11,533 bases of DNA from an uncultured Prevotella sp. (GTDB lineage Bacteria; Bacteroidota; Bacteroidia; Bacteroidales; Bacteroidaceae), in NCBI GenBank assembly GCA_946055365.1, contig CAMGFM010000021.1, forward strand, positions 1 through 11,533, in the 5' to 3' direction. Both the position numbers and the translations under genes were made by a program. The notes under the pieces are model-generated. The model searched no databases. It saw only the letters and a program-made list of their open reading frames with translations, and was not told where the DNA came from. Positions 1 through 6,096 of this stretch are shown one piece after another. Position 1 is the stretch's first letter. Each line of letters begins with the position of its first letter.

Positions 1-30
1 ACAATGCGTGACGCTGCCGACAGAAAGCCT

Positions 31-1092
31 CTATCCGTAGACCTTGGTCACAAGATAGCGGTAGTTGTAGACCTGCATGAACGGGTGCAGCAAAGCCCTT
101 ATGACAGCCATGGGGCCATGCTCGCGCGTGTAGAATATCTCATGACGGTGTTTCACATACATTGCGGCAAGCCCCGGTATGGCCGTTATGCCGCCCCGAC
201 ATTCCCATTTCAGGAGCTTCATGCCCTCCCTCATCATGTCGTTGTCGGCCGTGGCGCGCGCCTTGGTGTCACGGCCCTCATCACAGGCAGCCTGCCACTT
301 GCGCCCTATCCACATCAGCAGTTGCCGTCTCGCATTGAAGTGAGCCGTCATGTAGGGCTTCACCCTGCGATAGTGCCACAAGCCATAAGCCGCCATATAC
401 ACGGCGTTGCCGCCAGAGCGCACACGCCTCGTGTCATAGCCTGCATAGGTGGCGGCACCCTCATAGCGACGCTGCATCACAAGCACCCTGTCGAGCATCA
501 CTATGCTGTTGAGGGCGGCGGCGGCCGTGCCAGTCATCACGTCATAGCACGTGCGGCTGTAGATCTCGCCATACTCGTCGCGCGAGGGCAACGCCTCTAT
601 CAGCGACTTGCGCAGCAGCTGGCAATGGCCAGGCATTGAGGCATAGAGCAGGCGCAGCAGGCTACAGCAGGGCGTGCGGCTGTCATGACGCACGGCAGCC
701 CCGGTGTCAGAGAAAGGCACTGAGCGGCACACACACATCATATTGTCGCCTATGGCTGCCAACTGCTCCTCTATCTTGGTGGGCATCCAGATGTCGTCTT
801 GGTCGCTTATGGCTATCCATTCGCCCCTTGCAAGAGCCATGGCAGAAAGAAAATTGTCGTTTATGCCGTGCCTTCCACCGTTGACACTCACACGAAAGCT
901 CACGCCATCGGGAGCCTTGGCGGCATACTCGTGCAGTATGGCGAGAGTGTCGTCCGTGCTGCCGTCGTCCTGCGCCACAATCTCCATGGGCAGAAGCGTC
1001 TGGGCAAATATGGAGTCGAGCTGTTCGCGGAGATGACGTGACGCTCCGTTATACGTACACATCACCACCGACACGTTGCATGTCTTTTTCAT
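31..1092 (-). CDS. Family 2 glycosyltransferase
   Basis: The 353-residue product is a cytoplasmic-type GT2 (GT-A fold) glycosyltransferase. Such enzymes move a sugar from a nucleotide donor onto a growing glycan such as O-antigen, capsule or exopolysaccharide. Visible motifs are VSVVMCTYNG (residues 7-16), the nucleotide-binding QDDGSTDDT (41-49) and the metal-binding SDQDDIW (96-102, Asp97/Asp99/Asp100), which is typical of rhamnosyltransferase-like GT2 enzymes. The C-terminal half is the variable acceptor region and holds the Arg/Tyr-rich stretch usual for these proteins. No convincing transmembrane segment is seen. The start MKKTCNVSVV is the only sensible one because the fold begins at residue 7; the stop is TAG. 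It is divergent from the downstream lipoprotein gene. The sugar and acceptor cannot be told from sequence. The rest of its locus would lie left of the window. Confidence 0.9.
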   Translation of the reverse strand: MKKTCNVSVVMCTYNGASRHLREQLDSIFAQTLLPMEIVAQDDGSTDDTLAILHEYAAKAPDGVSFRVSVNGGRHGINDNFLSAMALARGEWIAISDQDDIWMPTKIEEQLAAIGDNMMCVCRSVPFSDTGAAVRHDSRTPCCSLLRLLYASMPGHCQLLRKSLIEALPSRDEYGEIYSRTCYDVMTGTAAAALNSIVMLDRVLVMQRRYEGAATYAGYDTRRVRSGGNAVYMAAYGLWHYRRVKPYMTAHFNARRQLLMWIGRKWQAACDEGRDTKARATADNDMMREGMKLLKWECRGGITAIPGLAAMYVKHRHEIFYTREHGPMAVIRALLHPFMQVYNYRYLVTKVYG

Positions 1093-1097
1093 GTGTG

Positions 1098-1105
1098 CAA
1101 AATTA
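1098..1105 (-). promoter_or_regulatory. Candidate -7 promoter box for the glycosyltransferase
   Basis: On the minus strand this reads TAATTTTG, a full match to the Bacteroidota -7 consensus TAnnTTTG. No clear TTG -33 element lies 19-21 bp upstream. The box ends only 5 bp before the ATG, so if used it would give a nearly leaderless mRNA. The same octamer precedes the dgt gene at 5331-5338. Confidence 0.45.
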
Positions 1106-1150
1106 TAAATATTACGTGACTTTTCATTCGTTTTTTAGCCATATTTTGTG

Positions 1151-1158
1151 TAAGTTTG
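1151..1158 (+). promoter_or_regulatory. Candidate -7 promoter box for the DUF4369/thioredoxin-fold lipoprotein gene
   Basis: TAAGTTTG matches the Bacteroidota TAnnTTTG -7 box. A weak TTCG at 1127-1130 sits at the -33 spacing. Transcription would start near 1163-1166 and give a leader of about 210 nt, which would carry the whole repeat array at 1188-1306. Confidence 0.5.
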
Positions 1159-1187
1159 CACTCTCATTCATGCAAGTGGCAAGGTCT

Positions 1188-1306
1188 ACGTGCCACTTCT
1201 CACGACAAGACATGCCACTTCGCATGACAGAAAGTGGCACTTTGCATGACAGAAAGTGGCACTTCGCGCGACGAAAGTGTCACTTCACATGACAAAAGAG
1301 CCACTT
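1188..1306 (+). repeat. Phased palindromic repeat array 1 (six units, 21-22 bp period)
   Basis: Six 11-bp cores end at 1198, 1220, 1242, 1264, 1285 and 1306, so the spacing is 22, 22, 22, 21, 21. Units 3 and 4 (1232-1242 and 1254-1264) are AAGTGGCACTT, unit 5 is AAGTGTCACTT, unit 6 is AAGAGCCACTT, and units 1-2 are degraded in the left arm. The core is an odd palindrome, AAGTG-N-CACTT. The 10-11 bp spacers are alike within the array (near YGCATGACAGA). Weak remnants at 1328 and 1350 (CACATT, GTCACTC) stay in phase. The array lies in the divergent region between the glycosyltransferase and the lipoprotein gene, probably within the latter's 5' leader. Function unknown. Confidence 0.85.
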
Positions 1307-1376
1307 CACACAAGACAACACCCCACATTACGTGACAACACACGTCACTCCATCCAAAGAAAAAACATATCACACG

Positions 1377-2570
1377 ATGAAGACAACACGACTTTTAGCC
1401 CTCACAAGGGCCATGTTGCTTGCCGCCACCGCCGTGTCGGTCATGGCCACGCTGTCATGCGACAGCCGCAAGTTTCACGTCAACGGCAACATCACCGGTG
1501 CCGCCGACTCCACACTCTATCTTGAGCATATAGGCATAGAGACTGTCACGGCGGTAGACTCCACGACGCTATCCGCCGACGGCAGCTTCGCCTTTAGCGC
1601 GGCGGCACCCTCCTCCCCCGAGTTCTACCGTCTGCGCATAGCAGGGCAGATTATCAGCCTTGCCATAGACTCCACGGAGACCGTCAACGTCAAGGCCGTC
1701 TATCCGCAGATGGCACAGGGCTATGAGGTGAGCGGTTCCGAGGAGTGTGAGGTCATAAGACAACTCGCCGAAATGCAGATGGCACTCCAGCAGCAGGTCA
1801 ACGCCATTGCAGCCGACGGCACGCTCACCCCCGCCGCCACGGCCGACAGCATCGGCAGGGTGATAGAGAGCTACAAGGAGAGAGTGTCGCGCGGCTTCAT
1901 ATACGCCGCGCCGCAGAGAGCGTCGTCTTATTTCGCCCTCTTCCAGACCCTCTACACCAACAGCGGCCCCGTTCTCATATTCAATCCGCACACCTCGCAA
2001 AAGGACATACGCGCCTTTGCCGCCGTGGCAACCAGCTGGGACATGCTCTATCCCGGCAGCCAGCGCGCCGAAAACCTGCACAACATAGCCATAGAGGGCA
2101 TGAAGGACGTGAGAATAATGCAACAAAACGACAACACCGTGGAGATAGATGCCTCAAAGGTCAACACCTCGGGCATAATAGAGCTGTCCATCAACGACAA
2201 CAGAGGCACACGGCGCACTCTCTCCTCACTCAAGGGCAAGGTGGTGATGCTCGACTTTCACGCCTTTGCCGCGGAGGGCTCCACGGAGCGCATCATGGCT
2301 CTCAGGGAGATATATGACAAATATCACGCCATGGGGCTTGAGATATACCAAGTGTCAATGGACGACAACGATCATTTCTGGAAAACCAAGACCAACGCCC
2401 TGCCTTGGATATGCGTGAGGGACGCTGACGGCTCGCAAAAGGCGGCACAGAAATACAATGTCATTGACGTGCCTACATTCTTCTTGCTTGACAAGAACTG
2501 CAACGTCTACAAACGAGACGCGCAGATAGACGATTTGGACAAGGAGATACAAAGCCTGCTCGCACAATAA
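1377..2570 (+). CDS. Lipoprotein with DUF4369-like domain and thioredoxin-like fold lacking CxxC
   Basis: The product has 397 residues from the chosen ATG. An in-frame ATG at 1332 would add 15 hydrophilic residues ahead of a good signal peptide (MKTTRLLALTRAMLLAATAV), so 1377 is preferred. A lipoprotein Cys is likely at residue 28 (ATLSCDS), though the lipobox is loose. Residues about 33-125 resemble the Bacteroidota DUF4369 domain that precedes TlpA/ResA-like folds. About 130-250 is a helical linker. About 270-395 is a thioredoxin-like fold with the cis-Pro at Val365-Pro366. Where TlpA proteins carry WCxxC, this one reads DFHAFAAEGSTER from Asp293, with no cysteine, so disulfide exchange is unlikely. 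The family motif EIYQVSMDDNDHFWKT is intact. It probably acts as an envelope binding or scaffold protein; this is inference. It is a single gene ending at a strong terminator. Confidence 0.88.
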   Translation: MKTTRLLALTRAMLLAATAVSVMATLSCDSRKFHVNGNITGAADSTLYLEHIGIETVTAVDSTTLSADGSFAFSAAAPSSPEFYRLRIAGQIISLAIDSTETVNVKAVYPQMAQGYEVSGSEECEVIRQLAEMQMALQQQVNAIAADGTLTPAATADSIGRVIESYKERVSRGFIYAAPQRASSYFALFQTLYTNSGPVLIFNPHTSQKDIRAFAAVATSWDMLYPGSQRAENLHNIAIEGMKDVRIMQQNDNTVEIDASKVNTSGIIELSINDNRGTRRTLSSLKGKVVMLDFHAFAAEGSTERIMALREIYDKYHAMGLEIYQVSMDDNDHFWKTKTNALPWICVRDADGSQKAAQKYNVIDVPTFFLLDKNCNVYKRDAQIDDLDKEIQSLLAQ

Positions 2571-2596
2571 ACGCCACACGACACGCACAAACACAC

Positions 2597-2644
2597 AAAG
2601 GCGGCAGAAAGACCCACATTCTCTCGGGTCTCTCTGCCGCCTTT
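2597..2644. terminator. Strong hairpin terminator between convergent genes
   Basis: A 12-bp perfect outer stem (AAAGGCGGCAGA at 2597-2608 with TCTGCCGCCTTT at 2633-2644), one mismatch, then a 6-bp inner stem (AGACCC 2610-2615 with GGGTCT 2626-2631) surround a 10-nt loop. It lies 26 bp after the lipoprotein stop. The outer A-T pairs give AAA/TTT on both strands, so it may work in both directions and separate this gene from the converging esterase. Confidence 0.85.
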
Positions 2645-2702
2645 GCCTGTGCAAAGCCCGCCTTGCGCCGCTCTCGCCAGCCGTCTCCATGACCGCCAAG
2701 AG

Positions 2703-2746
2703 GCGGCACGTGCAGCCCATATCGTCACGAGCGGTCACGTGCCTGC
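2703..2746 (-). terminator. Inverted repeat just past the esterase stop, possible terminator
   Basis: GGCACGTG (2705-2712) pairs with CACGTGCC (2736-2743). The stem extends by GC/GC (2703-2704 with 2745-2746) past one bulged T. It begins 2 bp after the esterase stop on the minus strand. The loop is 23 nt and no T run follows, so it may instead help protect the 3' end, or be a CACGTG pair of another kind. Confidence 0.35.
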
Positions 2747-2748
2747 CG

Positions 2749-3573
2749 TCAGAAGCTGCGCAGCCACGCCCTCAGATCGAGCAGCATCTCCAGATGATAC
2801 CTGAAGGACGTGCCTATGCCAAAGCCGTGTCCGCCTGCGGGATAGACAAAGAGCGAGGCAGGCACGTCATGACGGTAGAGCTCGCAATAGTAGTTGACCC
2901 CGTGCATGGGCATAACGTCATGGTCGTCGTCGGCAAGGATGATGCAGGCACGCGGCGTGAGGCGCGACACGTGCATGTCAGAGCTATATCGCTGCTCGTC
3001 TTTCTTGCGCGGGTTGTTGCCAAGCAGGCCCTCACGCGAGCCTTGGTGGGTGTAGCCCTGCATCATGGTGATGACGGGATAGAAAAGTATCTGAAAATCG
3101 GGGCGCGCATCGTCACCCGACTGTGTGGCAAGAACGGATGCGAGATGTCCGCCTGCCGACGAGCCCATCACGCCCACGTCCTTTGGATTGACGTGCCACG
3201 CCTTGGCGTTGGCCCTGATGATGCGCATGGCCTGTGCGGCGTCACTTACAGGCACCTGCGGATGGCCGTTGGGCATGCGATAGCGCAGCACAATGGCGGC
3301 TATGCCCTGTTCGTTGAAAAAGGGAGCCCAGTCTGTTCCCTCGTGAGTGTAGCCCGAGAGGTCGTGATAGCCGCCGCCCGGGCAGATAAGCACCGCCCTG
3401 CCTGTGGCAAGACGCTCCTCGGGCAGGAATACGCGCATGGAGGCCGTGTCGGAGAGGCCGTTTTTCTCGGGTGCTTTTGACTGCCACACCTCTACGTCGA
3501 AGACTCGCTGTGACGAAGCCGTCAACGACACGAGCATAAGGAGGAGTGTGGCGACGAATGATGAGTGTTTCAT
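2749..3573 (-). CDS. Secreted alpha/beta-hydrolase esterase (BD-FAE/acetyl-xylan-esterase-like)
   Basis: The 274-residue protein begins with a signal peptide (residues 1-21, ending SLTASSQ), so it is exported. It is a carbohydrate-esterase-like alpha/beta hydrolase. The oxyanion-hole segment is CPGGGYHDLS (64-73). The nucleophile elbow is G-S-S-A-G (137-141) with Ser139. The probable acid is Asp219 in DDDHDVMP and the His is His249 in GGHGFG. All three catalytic residues are present and the length is normal for the family. Relatives remove acetyl or similar esters from plant or host glycans; the exact substrate is unknown. The gene runs convergent to the lipoprotein gene and follows dgt on the same strand after a 385-bp gap, so it is probably its own unit. 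No TAnnTTTG box was found upstream. The leader before the ATG is almost free of G. Confidence 0.88.
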   Translation of the reverse strand: MKHSSFVATLLLMLVSLTASSQRVFDVEVWQSKAPEKNGLSDTASMRVFLPEERLATGRAVLICPGGGYHDLSGYTHEGTDWAPFFNEQGIAAIVLRYRMPNGHPQVPVSDAAQAMRIIRANAKAWHVNPKDVGVMGSSAGGHLASVLATQSGDDARPDFQILFYPVITMMQGYTHQGSREGLLGNNPRKKDEQRYSSDMHVSRLTPRACIILADDDHDVMPMHGVNYYCELYRHDVPASLFVYPAGGHGFGIGTSFRYHLEMLLDLRAWLRSF

Positions 3574-3644
3574 GTTGTGTGATGGTGGGTTGGTTGTTAT
3601 GGTTTATATGTTTACATGTTTTTTATGGCTAAATTCTTTGCCTT

Positions 3645-3675
3645 AGTGTGTCACTCCTTTTATGAGTGACACACT
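3645..3675. repeat. Perfect 12-bp inverted repeat with 7-nt loop
   Basis: AGTGTGTCACTC (3645-3656) and GAGTGACACACT (3664-3675) are exact inverted copies around CTTTTAT. On the plus strand it is followed by TCTTTTC. On the minus strand it sits about 70 bp upstream of the esterase ATG, an operator- or leader-like position. The arms contain GTGTCACTC, close to the core of the nearby repeat arrays, so it may be a large relative of them. Confidence 0.75.
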
Positions 3676-3795
3676 TCTTTTCACAAATCAAGCGCGACTG
3701 CCGTCCTCACATGACACTGCCGCAAGGAGACAGTCGTGGCAGATTGTTCCTGACAACTGTCACGCGCCTGCAAAAGCGGCTCTTTCGTACATTTA

Positions 3796-3911
3796 AAGTG
3801 CCACTCTATGAGTCTCAAGTGCCACTCCACGAGTCCCAAGTGCCACTCCGTCAATACCAAGTGCCACTCTATGAGCCGCAAGTGCCGCCAAGCACATCTC
3901 AAAAGCCGCTT
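3796..3911 (+). repeat. Phased palindromic repeat array 2 (six units, exact 21-bp period)
   Basis: Cores end at 3806, 3827, 3848, 3869, 3890 and 3911, exactly 21 bp apart. The first four are identical, AAGTGCCACTC. The fifth is AAGTGCCGCCA and the sixth AAAAGCCGCTT. Spacers are 10 bp and differ from those of array 1 (for example TATGAGTCTC and CACGAGTCCC). They create a second overlapping dyad, ACTC TAT GAGT, between cores. A degraded unit may sit at 3772-3782. The array lies in the intergenic region downstream of dgt. Confidence 0.87.
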
Positions 3912-3958
3912 TTTGCCGCCACAAGGAGACACTGCCGCTCTCTGGAGGGCAAGTTCCC

Positions 3959-5296
3959 TCACACTATCGGCAATGCTATGCCCTGCATCTTCTGATAGAA
4001 ATCGAGGGCAAACACGTCGGTCATGCCGCTTATGAAGTCCACCACGGCCATGACGCGCGTCTCGAGACTCTCGCTATGTATGTCATACTGGCTGCTGAAC
4101 CTCTTGCACAGTTGCTGCGAATGATATTTGCCGGGGTTGACAGCCGCCTCCGTGAGCGTGTCGAGCAGTGTCTCCATAATCTTGTAGCCGCTCAGCTCAA
4201 CGTCAAGCACGGGCTTGCTGTTGTAGATGCGCCTTACGCTCACCTCCACGCACCTGTCGTAGGCCTCACGCACAGTCGTAGAGACATGACTCATGAGACT
4301 GCCCCTGAAAACGCCGCCAAGTATCTCGCTCTCGTGGCTCACAAACACCCTCGCACACTCCCTCTCCAGCAGTCCTATGGCGCATGCCCTGAGATAGACC
4401 ACGCGCTCGTTGTCGTCGCTGATGCCTTCGCTCTCCATGCGGCGCATCATGGAGGCACGGGTGTCGCCGTCAAAGAAACCGAGCAGCAGCTGCAGGGTCT
4501 CGTCATAGGAGAGTATGCGCAGCTTGTGAGCGTCCTCGATGTCCATAATCTCATAGCAGATGTCGTCGGCGGCCTCTACAAGATACACCAAAGGGTGGCG
4601 CGCGTAGGCAGGGGGTGCGCCTTCGGGCGACGTGCGCACGAGTCCGAGCCTCTCGGCTATGCGCTCAAAGTAGTGTCGCTCGCCTTGAAAGAAGCCAAAC
4701 TTGCCGTGCGCGCCTGCACACTCACTGCTGTGGGGATATTTCACTATGGACGCAAGCGTGGCGTAGGTCATCACAAAACCGCCCTCGCGCCGCCCGTGAA
4801 AGCGGTGGGTGAGCAGACGAAAGGCGTTGGCGTTGCCCTCAAAGTGCAGAAGGTCCTGCCACAACCCCTCACTCAGCATCGGGCGCAGGACAGAGCCTCT
4901 GCCCTCGGCAAAGAATGACTGTATGGCTTTCTCACCCGAATGTCCGAATGGCGGATTGCCCATGTCGTGAGCAAGGCAAGCGGCACTCACTATCGTGCCA
5001 ATCTCCTCAAACGGCGTGCCGCCAAGCTCCGGGTGACGCGCCACAAGCTCTCGTGCCACGTCACATGCCAGCGACATGCCCACGCTCGCCACCTCCAGCG
5101 AGTGGGTGAGGCGGTTGTGAACGAAGATACTGCCCGGAAGGGGAAAGACCTGTGTCTTGTTTTGCATGCGCCGAAACGGCGCGGAAAAAATCAGACGGTC
5201 ATAGTCGCGCTTGAACTCCGTGCGCGCGTCACGGCGCATGTGTTCACGGTCTTCCTGACCGAGACGCACGTCGCTTATAAGTCGTTGCCATTGCAT
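3959..5296 (-). CDS. dgt: dGTPase-family deoxynucleoside triphosphate triphosphohydrolase
   Basis: The 445-residue protein belongs to the HD-domain dGTPase/SAMHD1-like family, which cleaves dNTPs to deoxynucleoside plus triphosphate and so helps set the dNTP pool. Signature segments are FSAPFRRMQNKTQV (37-50), RLTHSLEV (62-69, His65), the HD pair His110-Asp111 in LAHDMGNPPFGHSGE, and HFEGNANAFR (151-160). The fourth metal ligand is probably Asp244 or Asp245 in EAADDICYEI. All expected catalytic residues are present and the length is normal for Bacteroidota members. The start MQWQRLISD fits the family N terminus. It is divergent from dut across a 340-bp region. Some relatives act against phage by depleting dNTPs, but nothing nearby suggests defence, so a housekeeping role is more likely. 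Which dNTP is preferred, and any allosteric activation, cannot be read from the sequence. Confidence 0.93.
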   Translation of the reverse strand: MQWQRLISDVRLGQEDREHMRRDARTEFKRDYDRLIFSAPFRRMQNKTQVFPLPGSIFVHNRLTHSLEVASVGMSLACDVARELVARHPELGGTPFEEIGTIVSAACLAHDMGNPPFGHSGEKAIQSFFAEGRGSVLRPMLSEGLWQDLLHFEGNANAFRLLTHRFHGRREGGFVMTYATLASIVKYPHSSECAGAHGKFGFFQGERHYFERIAERLGLVRTSPEGAPPAYARHPLVYLVEAADDICYEIMDIEDAHKLRILSYDETLQLLLGFFDGDTRASMMRRMESEGISDDNERVVYLRACAIGLLERECARVFVSHESEILGGVFRGSLMSHVSTTVREAYDRCVEVSVRRIYNSKPVLDVELSGYKIMETLLDTLTEAAVNPGKYHSQQLCKRFSSQYDIHSESLETRVMAVVDFISGMTDVFALDFYQKMQGIALPIV

Positions 5297-5330
5297 GATG
5301 GATGTGTGTTTTGTTTTTTTACGTCACGCA

Positions 5331-5338
5331 CAAAATTA
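5331..5338 (-). promoter_or_regulatory. Candidate -7 promoter box for dgt
   Basis: The minus strand reads TAATTTTG, a full match to TAnnTTTG and identical to the box before the glycosyltransferase. Transcription would start near 5325 and give a leader of about 30 nt whose last 25 or so bases are A/C/T-rich and free of G. No clear -33 TTG was seen. Confidence 0.5.
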
Positions 5339-5413
5339 ATAAATTAATGTCGTCTGCACGGCATGTTTCATATTATTTAATGACTTTTTAGCAGTTATCT
5401 CGTTTATAATGGG

Positions 5414-5421
5414 TACTTTTG
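5414..5421 (+). promoter_or_regulatory. Candidate -7 promoter box for dut
   Basis: TACTTTTG matches the Bacteroidota TAnnTTTG box and lies in the only A+T-rich stretch of the dgt-dut gap. The -33 element is not obvious. The predicted start near 5427 leaves a 210-nt leader before the dut ATG. That leader (5427-5636) contains an 11-bp direct repeat, CGACAATCTTT, at 5565-5575 and 5620-5630, the second copy 6 bp before the ATG. Confidence 0.5.
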
Positions 5422-5636
5422 CAGTTTGATACGGTCACATGCGCAGTGCCACGGCACACCCTTACGTGCTTCTGTCAGGCATGCACACGACTTGCGACAC
5501 GCCGTCAAGGCCATCAAAGAAGTCTGCCCAAGCCCTGAGACACGCAACACCCGACACGCATGGCCGACAATCTTTAAGACACGCGCCCGCTTGCAAGAGA
5601 GGGACGCACAATTCATTCACGACAATCTTTCACACA

Positions 5637-6074
5637 ATGGTCAAAATCAAAGTATGCAACCGTGGCTCACAGGCTCTTCCTGAGTATGCCACAAGCCAAA
5701 GCGCAGGCATGGACTTGCGCGCCGACATAACACAGCCCGTCGTCCTGCTGCCGCTCGAGCGCAAGCTCATACCCACAGGACTGCACATAGCACTGCCACA
5801 GGGCTATGAGGCGCAGGTGAGACCACGCAGCGGACTCGCCCTCAAGCACGGCATAACCGTGCTGAACGCGCCCGGCACCATCGACGCAGACTACCGCGGA
5901 GAGATAGGGGTGCTGCTCGTCAACCTCTCCAATGAGCCTTTCACCGTCAACGCCGGGGAAAGGATAGCGCAGATGGTCATCGCAAGACACGAACAGGCGG
6001 AGTGGCAGATCGCCGACAGCCTCGACACCACAGAGAGGGGCGAGGGCGGCTACGGCCACACGGGACTGCAATAG
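5637..6074 (+). CDS. dut: dUTP diphosphatase (dUTPase)
   Basis: The 145-residue protein is a trimeric dUTPase, which hydrolyses dUTP to dUMP and diphosphate, keeps uracil out of DNA and feeds dTMP synthesis. All five family motifs are in order: SAGMDLRAD (motif 1), RPRSGLALKHG (motif 2), GTIDADYRGEIGVLLVN (motif 3, with the catalytic Asp of IDADY), GERIAQMV (motif 4) and GEGGYGHTG (motif 5, whose Tyr replaces the usual Phe over the uracil). The ATG at 5637 starts MVKIKVCNRG at the normal family N terminus. An open frame continues upstream to an ATG at 5439, but those 66 codons look unlike any dUTPase and are better read as leader. It is probably first in a run with the TPR gene 22 bp downstream. 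Confidence 0.97.
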   Translation: MVKIKVCNRGSQALPEYATSQSAGMDLRADITQPVVLLPLERKLIPTGLHIALPQGYEAQVRPRSGLALKHGITVLNAPGTIDADYRGEIGVLLVNLSNEPFTVNAGERIAQMVIARHEQAEWQIADSLDTTERGEGGYGHTGLQ

Positions 6075-6096
6075 ACCAACGACACACAAGCCACAC

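Larger units (their letters stand above)
3574..3958. other. 385-bp intergenic region between dgt and the esterase
   Basis: No coding region is supported here. It holds the hairpin at 3645-3675, repeat array 2 at 3796-3911, and an imperfect direct repeat flanking the array: TGCCGC then AAGGAGACA at 3718-3732, and the same with a 3-nt insertion at 3914-3931. A short GAGGG/CCCTC dyad (3945-3949 with 3956-3960) touches the dgt stop. Read on the minus strand, the last array unit (AAAAG CCG CTTTT) could also serve as a weak dgt terminator. Confidence 0.7.

Noticed and set aside
4..639. 211-codon open frame on the plus strand opposite the glycosyltransferase
   Set aside because: The minus strand has unmistakable GT2 motifs; the plus frame is low-information and His/Ala-rich.
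1188..1306. Reading the repeat arrays as CRISPR
   Set aside because: Units are only 11-bp cores with 10-11 bp spacers that resemble each other, and there are no cas genes; CRISPR needs longer repeats and unique spacers of about 30 bp.
2689..3480. 263-codon open frame on the plus strand opposite the esterase
   Set aside because: The minus-strand gene carries a complete catalytic triad and signal peptide; the plus frame has neither and crosses the hairpin after the esterase stop.
3796..3911. Array 2 as a tandem repeat inside a coding region
   Set aside because: A short open frame crosses it, but the 21-bp period merely keeps a frame open; the cores also occur at 22-bp steps in the other intergenic arrays.
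4076..4918. 280-codon open frame on the plus strand opposite dgt
   Set aside because: It is a shadow of a well-conserved gene in G+C-rich DNA, and its translation shows no family motif.
3959..5296. dGTPase as an anti-phage defence gene
   Set aside because: No defence partner, mobile element or composition shift is nearby; the neighbour dut and the normal family length fit a housekeeping dNTP enzyme.
5439..5636. Starting dut at 5439
   Set aside because: The added 66 residues are unlike dUTPase, which begins right at MVKIKVCN, and the segment is composed like a leader.
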